Source: a bacterium (GTDB taxonomy: Bacteria; Cyanobacteriota; Sericytochromatia; S15B-MN24; VGJW01). Taken from it: a stretch of 64,000 nt of DNA. How positions within the stretch are numbered: the stretch's first letter is position 1; the number at the start of each line of letters is the position of its first letter. This document shows positions 31,690-40,134 of the stretch, one piece after another. A program made the translations under genes and the position numbers. Location: NCBI GenBank assembly GCA_021781555.1, contig JAJXWQ010000002.1, positions 1 to 64,000 on the forward strand, in the 5' to 3' direction. The notes under the pieces are model-generated. The model did not search any database. It was not told the origin of the DNA and worked only from the letters and a program-made list of their open reading frames with translations.

Positions 31690-34428
31690 ATGAAATACGA
31701 CGTAATGGTGGTCGGAGGCGGTATCGCCGGAATGGAGGCCGGCCTCACTTTGGGCGACATGGGCTTCAACGTGCTCATGGTCGAGAAGAAACCCAGCGTG
31801 GGCGGTCGCATGATCCTCCTGTCCAAGGTGTTTCCGACCCTCGACTGCGCGAGCTGCGTGTCGGCGCCCAAGATGTCGGCCACCGGCAACCATCCCAAGG
31901 TCGACCTCCAGGTCAACAGCGAGGTCAAGGACATCCGACCGCAGTTAGACGGAACCTTCAAGGCCAAGCTCGTCCGCAAGGCTACCTTCGTCGATCCCGC
32001 GGCGTGTACCGGATGCGCCAAGTGCGAGACGGTATGCACGGTCGCGACGCCGGACCACTACAACTATGACCTCGCCGCGAACCGGGCCATCCACATCGCA
32101 TTCCCCCAGGCCGTGCCCAAGAAAGCCGTCATCACCAAGGAAGGCTCGTCGCCCTGCTCGTACGCATGCCCGGCCGGCGTCCAGACCCACGGCTACGTAT
32201 CACTGGTGCGGGCCGGCAAGTATGCCGAGGCCTTCCGTCTCCACATGGAGGACGCGCCCCTGCCGGGAAGCTTGAGCCGCGCGTGCTACGCGCCCTGCGA
32301 GGGAGCCTGCACGCGGGGTGATCTCGAGGGCAATCTCTCGATCCGGGCCATCAAGCGGTTCATGGTCGATCGTTACTACGCCGAGCACCCCGAGCCCGAG
32401 TACGGAATTCCCGAGGCGCTCCGCTCGGATCGGATCGCCATCGTGGGCTCGGGTCCCGCCGGCCTCTCGGCCGCCTACTTCCTCGCCCGAAAGGGCTACC
32501 CGGTGACCCTCTTCGAGTCCGATCCGGAGGCGGGCGGCATGCTCCGGCACGGGCTGCCTCCCTACCGCTTGCCGCGGGAGATCGTCGACCGCGACATCAA
32601 GAACATCACGGCGCTCGGAGTCGAGATCAAGACCGGAACGCCCATCGGCTCCCTCGAACAGATCCAGCAGCAGGGCTATGCGGCCACCTTTCTCGCCGTG
32701 GGCACGCTGGCAGGCCAGGGACTCGAGGTCCAGGGGCGCGACCTGGAGGGCGTCGTGGACGCCATGGACTTCCTTTCCGGGACCTACCAGGGCAAGCCTT
32801 CTGCGGCCGCTGCCGGCCAGCGCGTGGTGGTCGTGGGCGGCGGCAACGTCGCCATCGACGCCGCCAGGGTGGCCCTGCGCCAGGGCGCCAGGCAGGTCTC
32901 CATGGTCTATCGCCGCACCCGCGCTGAGATGCCGGCCCACAGGGCCGAGATCGCCGACGCCCTGTCCGAGGGCATCGCACTTCAGGAGCTGCGCGCCCCC
33001 GCCGGATTCGTCGGCCAGGGCGGCAAGGTTGTCGCCGCCAGGTGGCAGGAGATGCGCCTGGGCGCACCCGACGCCAGCGGGCGGCGGCGTCCCGAGCCGG
33101 TTCCCGGCCATATCAAAGAGGAGCCAGCCGACCTCATCATCCTGGCGATCGGCCTCGCCCCGAGCACCGGACCCTTTGCCGGCCTGGGCCTCGACCTGGA
33201 CGGGACCTTTGCGGTGGACCAGGAATCGCTGGCCACGGCGGTTCCTGGGGTCTTTGCCGGCGGCGACGCCGCCACCGGTCCGGGCATGATCATCGCGGCG
33301 ATCGCCCAGGGCAAGCGTGCGGCCTTCTACATCGAGCGCTTCCTGAATGGTGAATCGCTCCAGGGTGTCACCTTCGATGCGCGCCTTCCGGTCGTCTCCC
33401 ACGACACGGTCCTGGCCCGCGCCGAGGGCCCACGCTCGGCGCGTCCCAAGACGAAGGTTCCGGAGCTTCCGGTCGAGACCCGCGTCCGCTCCATGGTCGA
33501 GGTCGAGCAGCCGCTGACCGAAGATCAGGCTCGGGCCGAGGCCAGTCGTTGCCTCGACTGCGGAGTGTGTTCGGAGTGCCACCAGTGCGTCGAGGCGTGC
33601 CCTGCCGGCGCGATCCACTTCGACCAGCGCGAGGTCGAGGCCGAGATCGAGGTCGGCTCGGTCCTGGTCGCCACGGGATTCGACCTCTTCGACGCCAGGA
33701 AGAAGCCGACCTACGGATTCGGCTCGAGCGCCAACATCATCACGGCCACGCAGATGGACCGCATCCTCGCCCCGACGCGGCCCTACAACAGCGTGATCCG
33801 GCCGTCGGACGGCAAGGCTCCCGCCAACATCGCCTACGTGCTCTGCACCGGCTCCCGCGATTGCACGGTCGGGAACTCGCTGTGCTCGCGGGTCTGCTGC
33901 ATGTACTCCATCAAGCAGGCGCAGCTCATCATGGGCTCCCTGCCGCTGGCCGACGTGACGATCTACTCGATCGACATCCGAGCCTACGGGAAGGGGTACG
34001 ACGAGTTCTACGAACAGGCCCAGGGAATGGGCGTCCGGTTCATCAAGGGCCGTGTCGCCAAGATCGAGCCCACTGCCGACGACAACGTGATCGTCACCTA
34101 CGAGGACATCAACGGCAAGGTGGGCGTCCAGAAAGCAGAGCACGATCTCGTCGTCCTGTCGGTCGGGCTGTCGGCCAACCCCGAGGCATTCGGCCTGATG
34201 ATCGCCCCCGGCCTCGCCCGCGACCCCTACAACTACGTGCTCGAGCCGGACGAGGACCTGGAACCGGGCCGCACCAGCATACCTGGCGTCTTCGTCGCCG
34301 GGACGGCCGCGGGCGTCAGGGACATTCCGGATACCGTCCTCCACTCCGGCGCCGCGGCAGCCCAGGTCGCCGCGTACCTGCGCCGCAACAGCAGCCGCAC
34401 GGCTGCAGCCCTAGCTGGGAGGCCATAG
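31690..34428 (+). CDS. HdrA/QmoA-like flavoprotein with inserted GltD/NfnB-like module
   Basis: 912 residues. Residues 1-150 are HdrA: VVGGGIAGMEAGLTL (FAD), LDCASCVSAPKM, and a [4Fe-4S] site CTGCAKCETVC. Residues about 155-560 are a complete GltD/NfnB-like unit: SPCSYACPAGVQTHGY and CYAPCEGACTRG cysteines, a second FAD motif (IVGSGPAGLSAAYFL), and an NAD(P)H motif (VVGGGNVAIDAARVAL) with YRRTRAEMP. HdrA then resumes with CLDCGVCSECHQCVEAC and CTGSRDC...CSRVCCMYSIKQ. So one chain has two FAD sites, an NAD(P)H site and several iron-sulfur clusters. HdrA-type proteins can bifurcate electrons; the insert would allow direct exchange with NAD(P)H. First of the HdrA pair, two bases before the second. 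Confidence 0.87.
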   Translation: MKYDVMVVGGGIAGMEAGLTLGDMGFNVLMVEKKPSVGGRMILLSKVFPTLDCASCVSAPKMSATGNHPKVDLQVNSEVKDIRPQLDGTFKAKLVRKATFVDPAACTGCAKCETVCTVATPDHYNYDLAANRAIHIAFPQAVPKKAVITKEGSSPCSYACPAGVQTHGYVSLVRAGKYAEAFRLHMEDAPLPGSLSRACYAPCEGACTRGDLEGNLSIRAIKRFMVDRYYAEHPEPEYGIPEALRSDRIAIVGSGPAGLSAAYFLARKGYPVTLFESDPEAGGMLRHGLPPYRLPREIVDRDIKNITALGVEIKTGTPIGSLEQIQQQGYAATFLAVGTLAGQGLEVQGRDLEGVVDAMDFLSGTYQGKPSAAAAGQRVVVVGGGNVAIDAARVALRQGARQVSMVYRRTRAEMPAHRAEIADALSEGIALQELRAPAGFVGQGGKVVAARWQEMRLGAPDASGRRRPEPVPGHIKEEPADLIILAIGLAPSTGPFAGLGLDLDGTFAVDQESLATAVPGVFAGGDAATGPGMIIAAIAQGKRAAFYIERFLNGESLQGVTFDARLPVVSHDTVLARAEGPRSARPKTKVPELPVETRVRSMVEVEQPLTEDQARAEASRCLDCGVCSECHQCVEACPAGAIHFDQREVEAEIEVGSVLVATGFDLFDARKKPTYGFGSSANIITATQMDRILAPTRPYNSVIRPSDGKAPANIAYVLCTGSRDCTVGNSLCSRVCCMYSIKQAQLIMGSLPLADVTIYSIDIRAYGKGYDEFYEQAQGMGVRFIKGRVAKIEPTADDNVIVTYEDINGKVGVQKAEHDLVVLSVGLSANPEAFGLMIAPGLARDPYNYVLEPDEDLEPGRTSIPGVFVAGTAAGVRDIPDTVLHSGAAAAQVAAYLRRNSSRTAAALAGRP

Positions 34429-34430
34429 TC

Positions 34431-36170
34431 ATGACAGAGAAACGCAGGCTTGGCGCCTTCATCTGCCACTGCGGCGGCAACATCTCGGACTTCGTCGACG
34501 TCGCAGCCGTTCGTGATGCTGCCGGCAGGGAAGACGACGTCGTCGTGGCCCGCGACTTCATGTTCGCCTGCTCGGATGGCGCTCAAGCCGAGATGAGCGA
34601 GCTCATCCGGTCCGAGAAGCTCGACGGCATCATCGTCGCCTCGTGTTCCCCCAAGCTCCACCTCAACACCTTCCGAGGCATGTCGGGCCGCGCCGGGCTC
34701 AACCCCTACACCTACAACCAGGTCAACATCCGCGAGCAATGCTCCTGGGTCCACCGGCACGACACGCCGGCCGCGACCGCCAAGGCCACCCGGCTGGTGC
34801 GCGGCGGTCTGGCCAGGTCGCGCTTTTCCCGGCCACTCACGGATCTGCGCGTCGAGACCGTCCCCGCGGTCCTGGTGATCGGGGCGGGCGTCGCCGGAAT
34901 ACGGGCGGCGCTCGCGCTGGCCGATATGGGAATCGCGGTCTACGTCGTCGAGCGGGAGGCCACGGTAGGCGGCAACGTGGCCACCTGGGGCAAGCTCTTC
35001 CCCCACGATCGCCCGGGAAGCGAGATCGTCGCCACGCTGCTCGACGACCTCAACAAGCACCCGAACATCTCGCTCTTCACGAACGCCGAGCTGACGGCCA
35101 AGAGCGGCAGCGTGGGCAACTTCACCGTGCAGGTGCAGCTCCGGTCCGAGACGATATCTCTCCACGTCGGCGCGATCATCGTCGCGACCGGACTCGAACC
35201 GTACACCCCCCGGCCTGGCGAGTACGGTTACGGCACGCCCGGCGTCATCACGCTCCACGAGTACAAGCAGCTGGTGGACGAGGCCACGGGACCCCTCACC
35301 TACCAGGGCAAGCGCGTCAAGACCGTCGCCTACATCTACTGCGTCGGCAGCCGGCAGGGCAGCGATCCCGATCTCGAGGAGCCCAACCTCTTCTGCTCAC
35401 GCTACTGCTGCTCGGCGGCCTGTCACTCGGCAAGCCTCGCCAGCACGGCCGATCCAGACCTCGACCAGATCCATCTTTACCGCGACATGCGGACGTATGG
35501 TCGGCATGAAGTCCTTTTCGAGGAAGCCGGGCGCAAGGGTTCGGTCTTCATGAAGTTTGCCGGGGAAAATCCCCCGACGGTCGAGAGCAGCGACGACCAG
35601 CTCACGGTCAAGCTGAGGGACGACCTCGCTGGCGGCGAACAAGCCGAGATCCCGGCCGATCTCGTGGTCCTGGTGGCCGGGATGGTGCCCCGCGAGCGGG
35701 CCAAGCTGCAGGAGATCTTGAGGCTCCCGCTGAGCAAGGGCGGCTTCTTCAACGAGATCCACGTCAAGCTCCGGCCCGTGGAGACCGTCGTCGACGGTGT
35801 GTTCATCGCCGGAGCCTCGCAGGGCCCCAAGACCGTGGCCGAGGCGGTGGCGTCCGCCCTGGCTGCGGTGTCCAAGAGCGCGGCGCTCCTCTTGAAGGGC
35901 TACATCGACCTGCCGCCGCTGGTGGCCAAGGTCGATGCCAGCAAGTGCACCCTGTGCGACAACTGCTTCGGCGCCTGCCCGTACGAGGGCGCCATCACCC
36001 GGCAGGAGGTCGACGGCCGCCAGGTGGCGGCGATATCCCCCAATATCTGCAAGGGCTGCGGCGGCTGCGTCCCGGTCTGCCCGAACGAAGCCATCGGCGT
36101 CGACGGCGTCACCGGCACCCAGGTCACCGCGGCGATCGACGCCATGATGAAGGATCGGGTCCATGCCTGA
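34431..36170 (+). CDS. HdrA-family flavoprotein (second HdrA / QmoB-like)
   Basis: 579 residues from ATG 34431, with GGGAGG eight bases upstream. It has the full HdrA opening: FICHCGGNISDFVDV, FACSDGAQ, VASCSPKLHLNTFRG and NIREQCSWVH. FAD binds at VIGAGVAGIRAALALADMG with TVGGNVATWGKLFP. The C-terminus carries two ferredoxin motifs, CTLCDNCFGACP and CKGCGGCVPVCP. Unlike QmoB it has no fused MvhD domain; MvhD is encoded separately at 31102. It should pair with the HdrA fusion and the QmoC-like subunit to move electrons between soluble partners and the membrane. It overlaps the next small gene by eight bases. Confidence 0.87.
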   Translation: MTEKRRLGAFICHCGGNISDFVDVAAVRDAAGREDDVVVARDFMFACSDGAQAEMSELIRSEKLDGIIVASCSPKLHLNTFRGMSGRAGLNPYTYNQVNIREQCSWVHRHDTPAATAKATRLVRGGLARSRFSRPLTDLRVETVPAVLVIGAGVAGIRAALALADMGIAVYVVEREATVGGNVATWGKLFPHDRPGSEIVATLLDDLNKHPNISLFTNAELTAKSGSVGNFTVQVQLRSETISLHVGAIIVATGLEPYTPRPGEYGYGTPGVITLHEYKQLVDEATGPLTYQGKRVKTVAYIYCVGSRQGSDPDLEEPNLFCSRYCCSAACHSASLASTADPDLDQIHLYRDMRTYGRHEVLFEEAGRKGSVFMKFAGENPPTVESSDDQLTVKLRDDLAGGEQAEIPADLVVLVAGMVPRERAKLQEILRLPLSKGGFFNEIHVKLRPVETVVDGVFIAGASQGPKTVAEAVASALAAVSKSAALLLKGYIDLPPLVAKVDASKCTLCDNCFGACPYEGAITRQEVDGRQVAAISPNICKGCGGCVPVCPNEAIGVDGVTGTQVTAAIDAMMKDRVHA

Positions 36171-36453
36171 AGACTTGACCGCAAAACCCCGGATCCTGCG
36201 CGACCGCGCCGAAGTCATGCGCGATGAACTCGTCTGGCGCCAGCGCATCGCCGCGGTGATGCAAGACACCCCCATGACCCTCCCGGAGATCGCGGCGGCG
36301 CTCGGCCAGCCGAACGACGAGGTGACGATCTGGGTCATGGGAATGCGCCGGTACGGGCTCATCGAGGAGCTGCCCAAAAGCCGTGCCGACGACTACTTCC
36401 GGTACGAACTCAAGCACGGATCGCAAGGAGAGCTGAACCATGGCTCGCATTGA
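36163..36453 (+). CDS. Small winged-helix-like protein within the Hdr/Qmo operon
   Basis: 96 residues. It overlaps the second HdrA gene by eight bases and the QmoC-like gene by 14 bases, so tight translational coupling is likely. The middle ('MTLPEIAAALGQPNDEVTIWVMGMRRYGLIEEL') reads as a helix-turn-helix with a wing. It has no cysteines, membrane segments or catalytic motif. Being embedded between complex subunits suggests an accessory or structural subunit rather than a free regulator, since autoregulators are seldom coupled this way. I do not recognise a named family; similar small proteins beside Hdr-type genes would be worth searching for. Confidence 0.72.
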   Translation: MPEDLTAKPRILRDRAEVMRDELVWRQRIAAVMQDTPMTLPEIAAALGQPNDEVTIWVMGMRRYGLIEELPKSRADDYFRYELKHGSQGELNHGSH

Positions 36454-37624
36454 CCCTGGCCTGCACCGAGAGCTCAAGAAATACGGTGCAACAGGCCTGA
36501 CCGCCTGCATGAACTGTGGCAACTGTACTGCCACCTGTCCCCAGTCGACCGACAACGAGGTCTTCCCGCGCCGGATCATCCACTTCGTCCAGGCGGGGAT
36601 GACGGATAAACTACGGGGATCGGTCGAGCCCTGGCTATGTTATTACTGCGGAGACTGCTCCGAGACCTGCCCCCGTGATGCTGACCCGGGCGAGAGCATG
36701 ATGGCGGTCCGGCGCTACCTGACCGGCCAGTACGACTGGACCGGGCTTGGCAGATGGTTCTACAAATCTCCCGCATTCCAGCTCACGGCCATGGCGCTCA
36801 CGGCGCTGGCCGTGGTCCTGGCCTTTTACTTCCTCCACGGGCCCATCGTCACGGATCACGTGGCTCTCGACACCTTCGCGCCGGTGGCTTCCATCGAACT
36901 CGCCGACCGGATCGGATTCGTCATCCTGGCTGCGCTTTTGCTGAGCAACGTGATCAGGATGGCAACCTGGATCCTGCGCTCGGATACCGACCATCCGGTA
37001 CCCTTCGCCCTGCTCCTGCGCGAGTTTTTGACCTTGCCCGTGCACTTCGTGACCCAGAAGAAGTGGCTCAAGTGCGATGCCGCCTCCGAGCCAACCGGCC
37101 GGAGCCTGGCAGCTCGTCTCGCCTGGCTGAAGAGCACGCGGTGGGTAAGGCACTTCTTTCTGGTGACTGGCTACCTAAGCATGATGATCCTGGTCGAGGG
37201 AGCCCTCCCGCAGTTCCAGACCGACGCGATCCGCCCCTGGTTCCACTGGACGCGCCTGCTGGGCTACTACGCGACGGTCATGCTGATGTGGCATGGAGGG
37301 AGCTTCCTGGTCGGCCGCCTTCGCAAGTCCGACCCGATCCACAAGTTCTCGACCCCCAGCGACTGGATGTTCCTCGTACTGCTGCTCGCAGTGGCGTTCA
37401 CCGGTATCCTGGTGCACATCTTCAGGCTGTCCGGCCTGCCCCTGCCGACCTACGTCATGTACGTGGTCCACATGGCGGTCGTGGCTCCTTTCCTCATCAT
37501 CCAGGTTCCCTTCGGCAAGTGGTCGCACATGGCCTACCGGCCCATGGGGGTTTACCTTGCCAAGGTGAGGCAGAGTGCCCGCGAAAAGCTCGACGCCGCC
37601 GCGGGAGAGCTGGCGCCGGCCTGA
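36440..37624 (+). CDS. QmoC-like subunit: HdrC-type ferredoxin fused to haem b membrane domain
   Basis: 394 residues; AAGGAG lies nine bases before the ATG. The first 90 residues hold two [4Fe-4S] motifs, CMNCGNCTATCP and CYYCGDCSETCP, as in HdrC. Six membrane helices follow (about 110-385), with histidines in or near helices (VRHFFLV, MWHGGSFL, VHIFRL, VVHMAVV) that can bind b haems as in NarI and HdrE. This HdrC-HdrE fusion is the architecture of QmoC, which connects Qmo flavoproteins to the menaquinone pool. It ends the operon and is followed by a strong hairpin. Its partners are the two HdrA proteins upstream. The QmoC symbol is withheld because aprAB, the usual partner, is not present. 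Confidence 0.86.
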   Translation: MARIDPGLHRELKKYGATGLTACMNCGNCTATCPQSTDNEVFPRRIIHFVQAGMTDKLRGSVEPWLCYYCGDCSETCPRDADPGESMMAVRRYLTGQYDWTGLGRWFYKSPAFQLTAMALTALAVVLAFYFLHGPIVTDHVALDTFAPVASIELADRIGFVILAALLLSNVIRMATWILRSDTDHPVPFALLLREFLTLPVHFVTQKKWLKCDAASEPTGRSLAARLAWLKSTRWVRHFFLVTGYLSMMILVEGALPQFQTDAIRPWFHWTRLLGYYATVMLMWHGGSFLVGRLRKSDPIHKFSTPSDWMFLVLLLAVAFTGILVHIFRLSGLPLPTYVMYVVHMAVVAPFLIIQVPFGKWSHMAYRPMGVYLAKVRQSAREKLDAAAGELAPA

Positions 37625-37650
37625 TTGTCTGCTTTATCCTGGATCCAGCT

Positions 37651-37696
37651 CTCGAAAAGGGCTCGTCAGGCCGCGTCCTGATGAGCCCTTTTCGAG
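37651..37696. terminator. Very long hairpin after the Hdr/Qmo-like operon
   Basis: Arms at 37651-37670 and 37677-37696 pair over 20 bp with a single G-U and a 6-base loop. Right arm contains CCCTTTT but no T-tract follows. A second small hairpin, AAGGTA (37709-37714) and TACCTT (37721-37726), lies just after. Position supports partial or full termination before the nfnA-like gene. Confidence 0.65.
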
Positions 37697-37775
37697 ATTC
37701 GTGGGCACAAGGTAAATAGGTACCTTCAGATGACAGAGCGACCCCCTTTTTCAGGGCTATGACGGGAGGCAGTTG

Positions 37776-38621
37776 GTGATCCGGATTCTAGAGAAGGAGC
37801 AACTGGCCCCCGCCATCGGCCAGATGGTGCTCCAGGCACCCCACATCGCCCGGTTCGCCCGGGCCGGGCAGTTCCTCATCGTTCTCGTTCACGAGTTCGG
37901 CGAGCGCATCCCCATGACGATCGCCGACTTCGACCGCGAGGCCGGCACGATCACGATCGTTTACCAGGAGGTCGGCAAGAGCACGCGCGACCTCGGCGCC
38001 TTGCGGGTCGGCGATGCCATCGCGCATGTCCACGGGCCCCTGGGCCGTCCGTCCGAGATCGAGAAGTTCGGCACGGTCGTGGTCGTGGGTGGAGGCGTCG
38101 GAGTCGCCCCCATCTTCCCGATCACTCGCGAGCTCGAGGCCGCGGGCAACCACGTCGTCGGCATCACCGGTGCCCGCTCCATCGACCTCCTGTTCTGGCG
38201 AGAGCGCATGCGCTCGGTCACGCACGAGCTCTTCGAGATGACGGATGACGGCTCGGGCGGCCGCAAGGGTTTCGTCACCGACGCGCTCAAGGACGTTCTC
38301 GCCAGCCGCCAGGTCGACCGCGTCATCGCCATCGGCCCGGTCCCGATGATGCGCGCCGTCGCGGGCGTCACCCGGGAGTCCGGCACGCCCTGCGTCGTCA
38401 GCCTCAACCCCATCATGGTGTGCGGGATGGGGATGTGCGGCGGCTGCCGGGTCAAGGAGGGCGAGAAGACCCGGTTCACCTGCTACGAGGGCCCCGAGTT
38501 CGACGGCAACCGCGTCGATTTCGCCGAGCTCACCGAGCGCCTCCGGACCTACAAGCTCGAAGAGCAAGAGGCTCTCGCCCGCCTGATCTCCGCCCACGAG
38601 GAGGCCGCGAATGTCCACTAA
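37776..38621 (+). CDS. NfnA/SudB-like NAD(P)-binding flavin/iron-sulfur subunit
   Basis: 281 residues from GTG 37776; GGGAGG (37764-37769) is six bases upstream, better spaced than for TTG 37773. The protein has the ferredoxin:NADP reductase-type FAD domain ('RFARAGQFLIVL', 'ERIPMTIADF'), an NAD(P) domain starting VVVGGGVGVAPIFPI, and a C-terminal [2Fe-2S] motif CGMGMCGGCRV...FTCYEGPEF. This is the small subunit of NfnAB / sulfide dehydrogenase (SudBA). It overlaps the next gene by 11 bases. NfnAB couples NADH, NADPH and ferredoxin, so the pair could connect the Hdr/Qmo-like island to the NAD(P) pools. Confidence 0.87.
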   Translation: MIRILEKEQLAPAIGQMVLQAPHIARFARAGQFLIVLVHEFGERIPMTIADFDREAGTITIVYQEVGKSTRDLGALRVGDAIAHVHGPLGRPSEIEKFGTVVVVGGGVGVAPIFPITRELEAAGNHVVGITGARSIDLLFWRERMRSVTHELFEMTDDGSGGRKGFVTDALKDVLASRQVDRVIAIGPVPMMRAVAGVTRESGTPCVVSLNPIMVCGMGMCGGCRVKEGEKTRFTCYEGPEFDGNRVDFAELTERLRTYKLEEQEALARLISAHEEAANVH

Positions 38622-40080
38622 GCCCGTCAAGAAGACGCTCATCCGCGAGGCCGTCCCCATGCCCGAGCAGGAGGCGGCAGAGCGGCGGGCCAACTTCGAC
38701 GAGGTGGCTCTCGGCTACATCGAGGAGGCGGCCCGGGCCGAGGCCGACCGCTGCATCGCCTGCCCGGCTCGCCAGTGCGTTCACAACTGCCCGGTGGGGG
38801 TCGATGTCCCGGCCTTCATCGCCCGCGTCGCCGAGGGCGACCTCCAGGGTGCCGCAGACATCCTCCACGACAAGAACGCCCTGCCCCGCGTGACCGGCCG
38901 GGTCTGCCCCCAGGAAGAGCAGTGCCAGATGAAGTGCTCGGTCGGCAAGGCCGGCGATGCCGTCTCGGTCGGCCGCATCGAACGCTTCGTGGCCGACTGG
39001 GAAGCCGAGCAGATCCGCCTGGGCAACGTCCCCCCCCCGGTCAAGGCAGCCAGCGTCGGCCAGCGCGTGGCCGTCATCGGATCGGGGCCCTCGGGCCTGA
39101 CCTGCGCTGCCGATCTCATCAAGCTCGGCTATGGCGTCACGGTGTTCGAGGCCTTCCACCGGCCGGGCGGGGTGCTGGTCTACGGCATCCCCGAGTTCCG
39201 CCTGCCCAAGGAGATCGTCTACAGCGAGGTCGCCGCCCTGGAACGGCTCGGCGTCGAGTTCAAGTACGATCACCTCATCGGCTCGGGCCAGACGATCGCC
39301 GACCTCTTCGCCGACGGCTATGAGGCCATCTACATCGGGACCGGCGCCGGCTTGCCCCAGTTCATGAACATCCCGGGCGAGAACCTCGCGGGCGTCTACT
39401 CGGCCAACGAGTACCTCACCCGGGTCAACCTCATGAAGGCCTTCAAGTTCCCCGAGTACGCCACGCCCATCAAGCGGGGACGCAACGTGGCGGTCGTCGG
39501 CGGCGGCAACGTCGCCATGGACGCCGCCCGCACCGCTCTGCGCATGGGGGCCGAGCACGTCTACCTGATCTACCGGCGCGGTCGCCAGGAGATGCCGGCC
39601 CGCGCCGAGGAGGCCGTGCACGCCGAGGAGGAAGGCATCGAGTTCGTACTCCAGAGCAACCCCGTCCGCTACCTCGGCAACGACCAGGGCTTCGTCTCCG
39701 GCATCGAGTGCGTCAAGATGGAGATGGGCGAACCCGACGCCTCGGGGCGGCGGCGGCCGGTGGTGGTCCCCGCTAGCGAGTTCACGCTCGAGATCGACCA
39801 GGCCATCCTGGCGGTCGGCACCACTCCCAACCCGATTCTCGCCCGCAGCACCCCCGGTCTCGAGACCCGCGGCAAGGGCGAGATCGTTGCCGACGAGGAG
39901 GGCGCGACGTCGCTCCCGGGTGTCTTCGCAGGGGGCGACATCGTGACCGGAGCGGCCACGGTGATCACGGCCATGGGTGCCGGTCGCAACGCTGCCACGG
40001 CGATCGATCGGTACCTGCGCGCCAAGCGCGGAACAGCCCCGGTGGGAGTGACGGAGGCATCGGCAGCCACCGTTTCGTAG
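38611..40080 (+). CDS. NfnB/SudA/GltA-like NADPH-dependent oxidoreductase large subunit
   Basis: 489 residues; GAGGAGG lies eight bases before the ATG inside the nfnA-like gene. N-terminal cysteines CIACPARQCVHNCPVG and CPQEEQCQMKCSVG bind [4Fe-4S] clusters. Two Rossmann motifs follow: VIGSGPSGLTCAADL for FAD and VVGGGNVAMDAARTAL with YRRGRQEMPA for NADPH. This matches the large NfnB/SudA subunit of about 470 residues, also called glutamate synthase small-chain-like. It resembles the module inserted in the HdrA fusion at 31690. With the preceding gene it should form an NfnAB-type complex. PreT, the partner of PreA, is a related but shorter protein, so a second role there is possible. Confidence 0.87.
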   Translation: MSTKPVKKTLIREAVPMPEQEAAERRANFDEVALGYIEEAARAEADRCIACPARQCVHNCPVGVDVPAFIARVAEGDLQGAADILHDKNALPRVTGRVCPQEEQCQMKCSVGKAGDAVSVGRIERFVADWEAEQIRLGNVPPPVKAASVGQRVAVIGSGPSGLTCAADLIKLGYGVTVFEAFHRPGGVLVYGIPEFRLPKEIVYSEVAALERLGVEFKYDHLIGSGQTIADLFADGYEAIYIGTGAGLPQFMNIPGENLAGVYSANEYLTRVNLMKAFKFPEYATPIKRGRNVAVVGGGNVAMDAARTALRMGAEHVYLIYRRGRQEMPARAEEAVHAEEEGIEFVLQSNPVRYLGNDQGFVSGIECVKMEMGEPDASGRRRPVVVPASEFTLEIDQAILAVGTTPNPILARSTPGLETRGKGEIVADEEGATSLPGVFAGGDIVTGAATVITAMGAGRNAATAIDRYLRAKRGTAPVGVTEASAATVS

Positions 40081-40107
40081 CGACCGGGCAGAGGGACCCG
40101 TTCGAGC
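40079..40107. repeat. Interspersed repeat, partial copy
   Basis: AGCGACCGGGCAGAGGGACC and the following bases match the right half of the full repeat copies with a few changes. The match starts in the last codon of the nfnB-like gene, so the element abuts or includes the stop. Confidence 0.5.
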
Positions 40108-40134
40108 CGACAATGCGCACAGGAAGGAGAATGC

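Noticed and set aside
33549-34430. Upstream extension of the second HdrA frame inside the HdrA fusion gene
   Set aside because: Out of frame with the first gene and Arg/His/Pro-rich; homology starts only at ATG 34431 with a good ribosome site.
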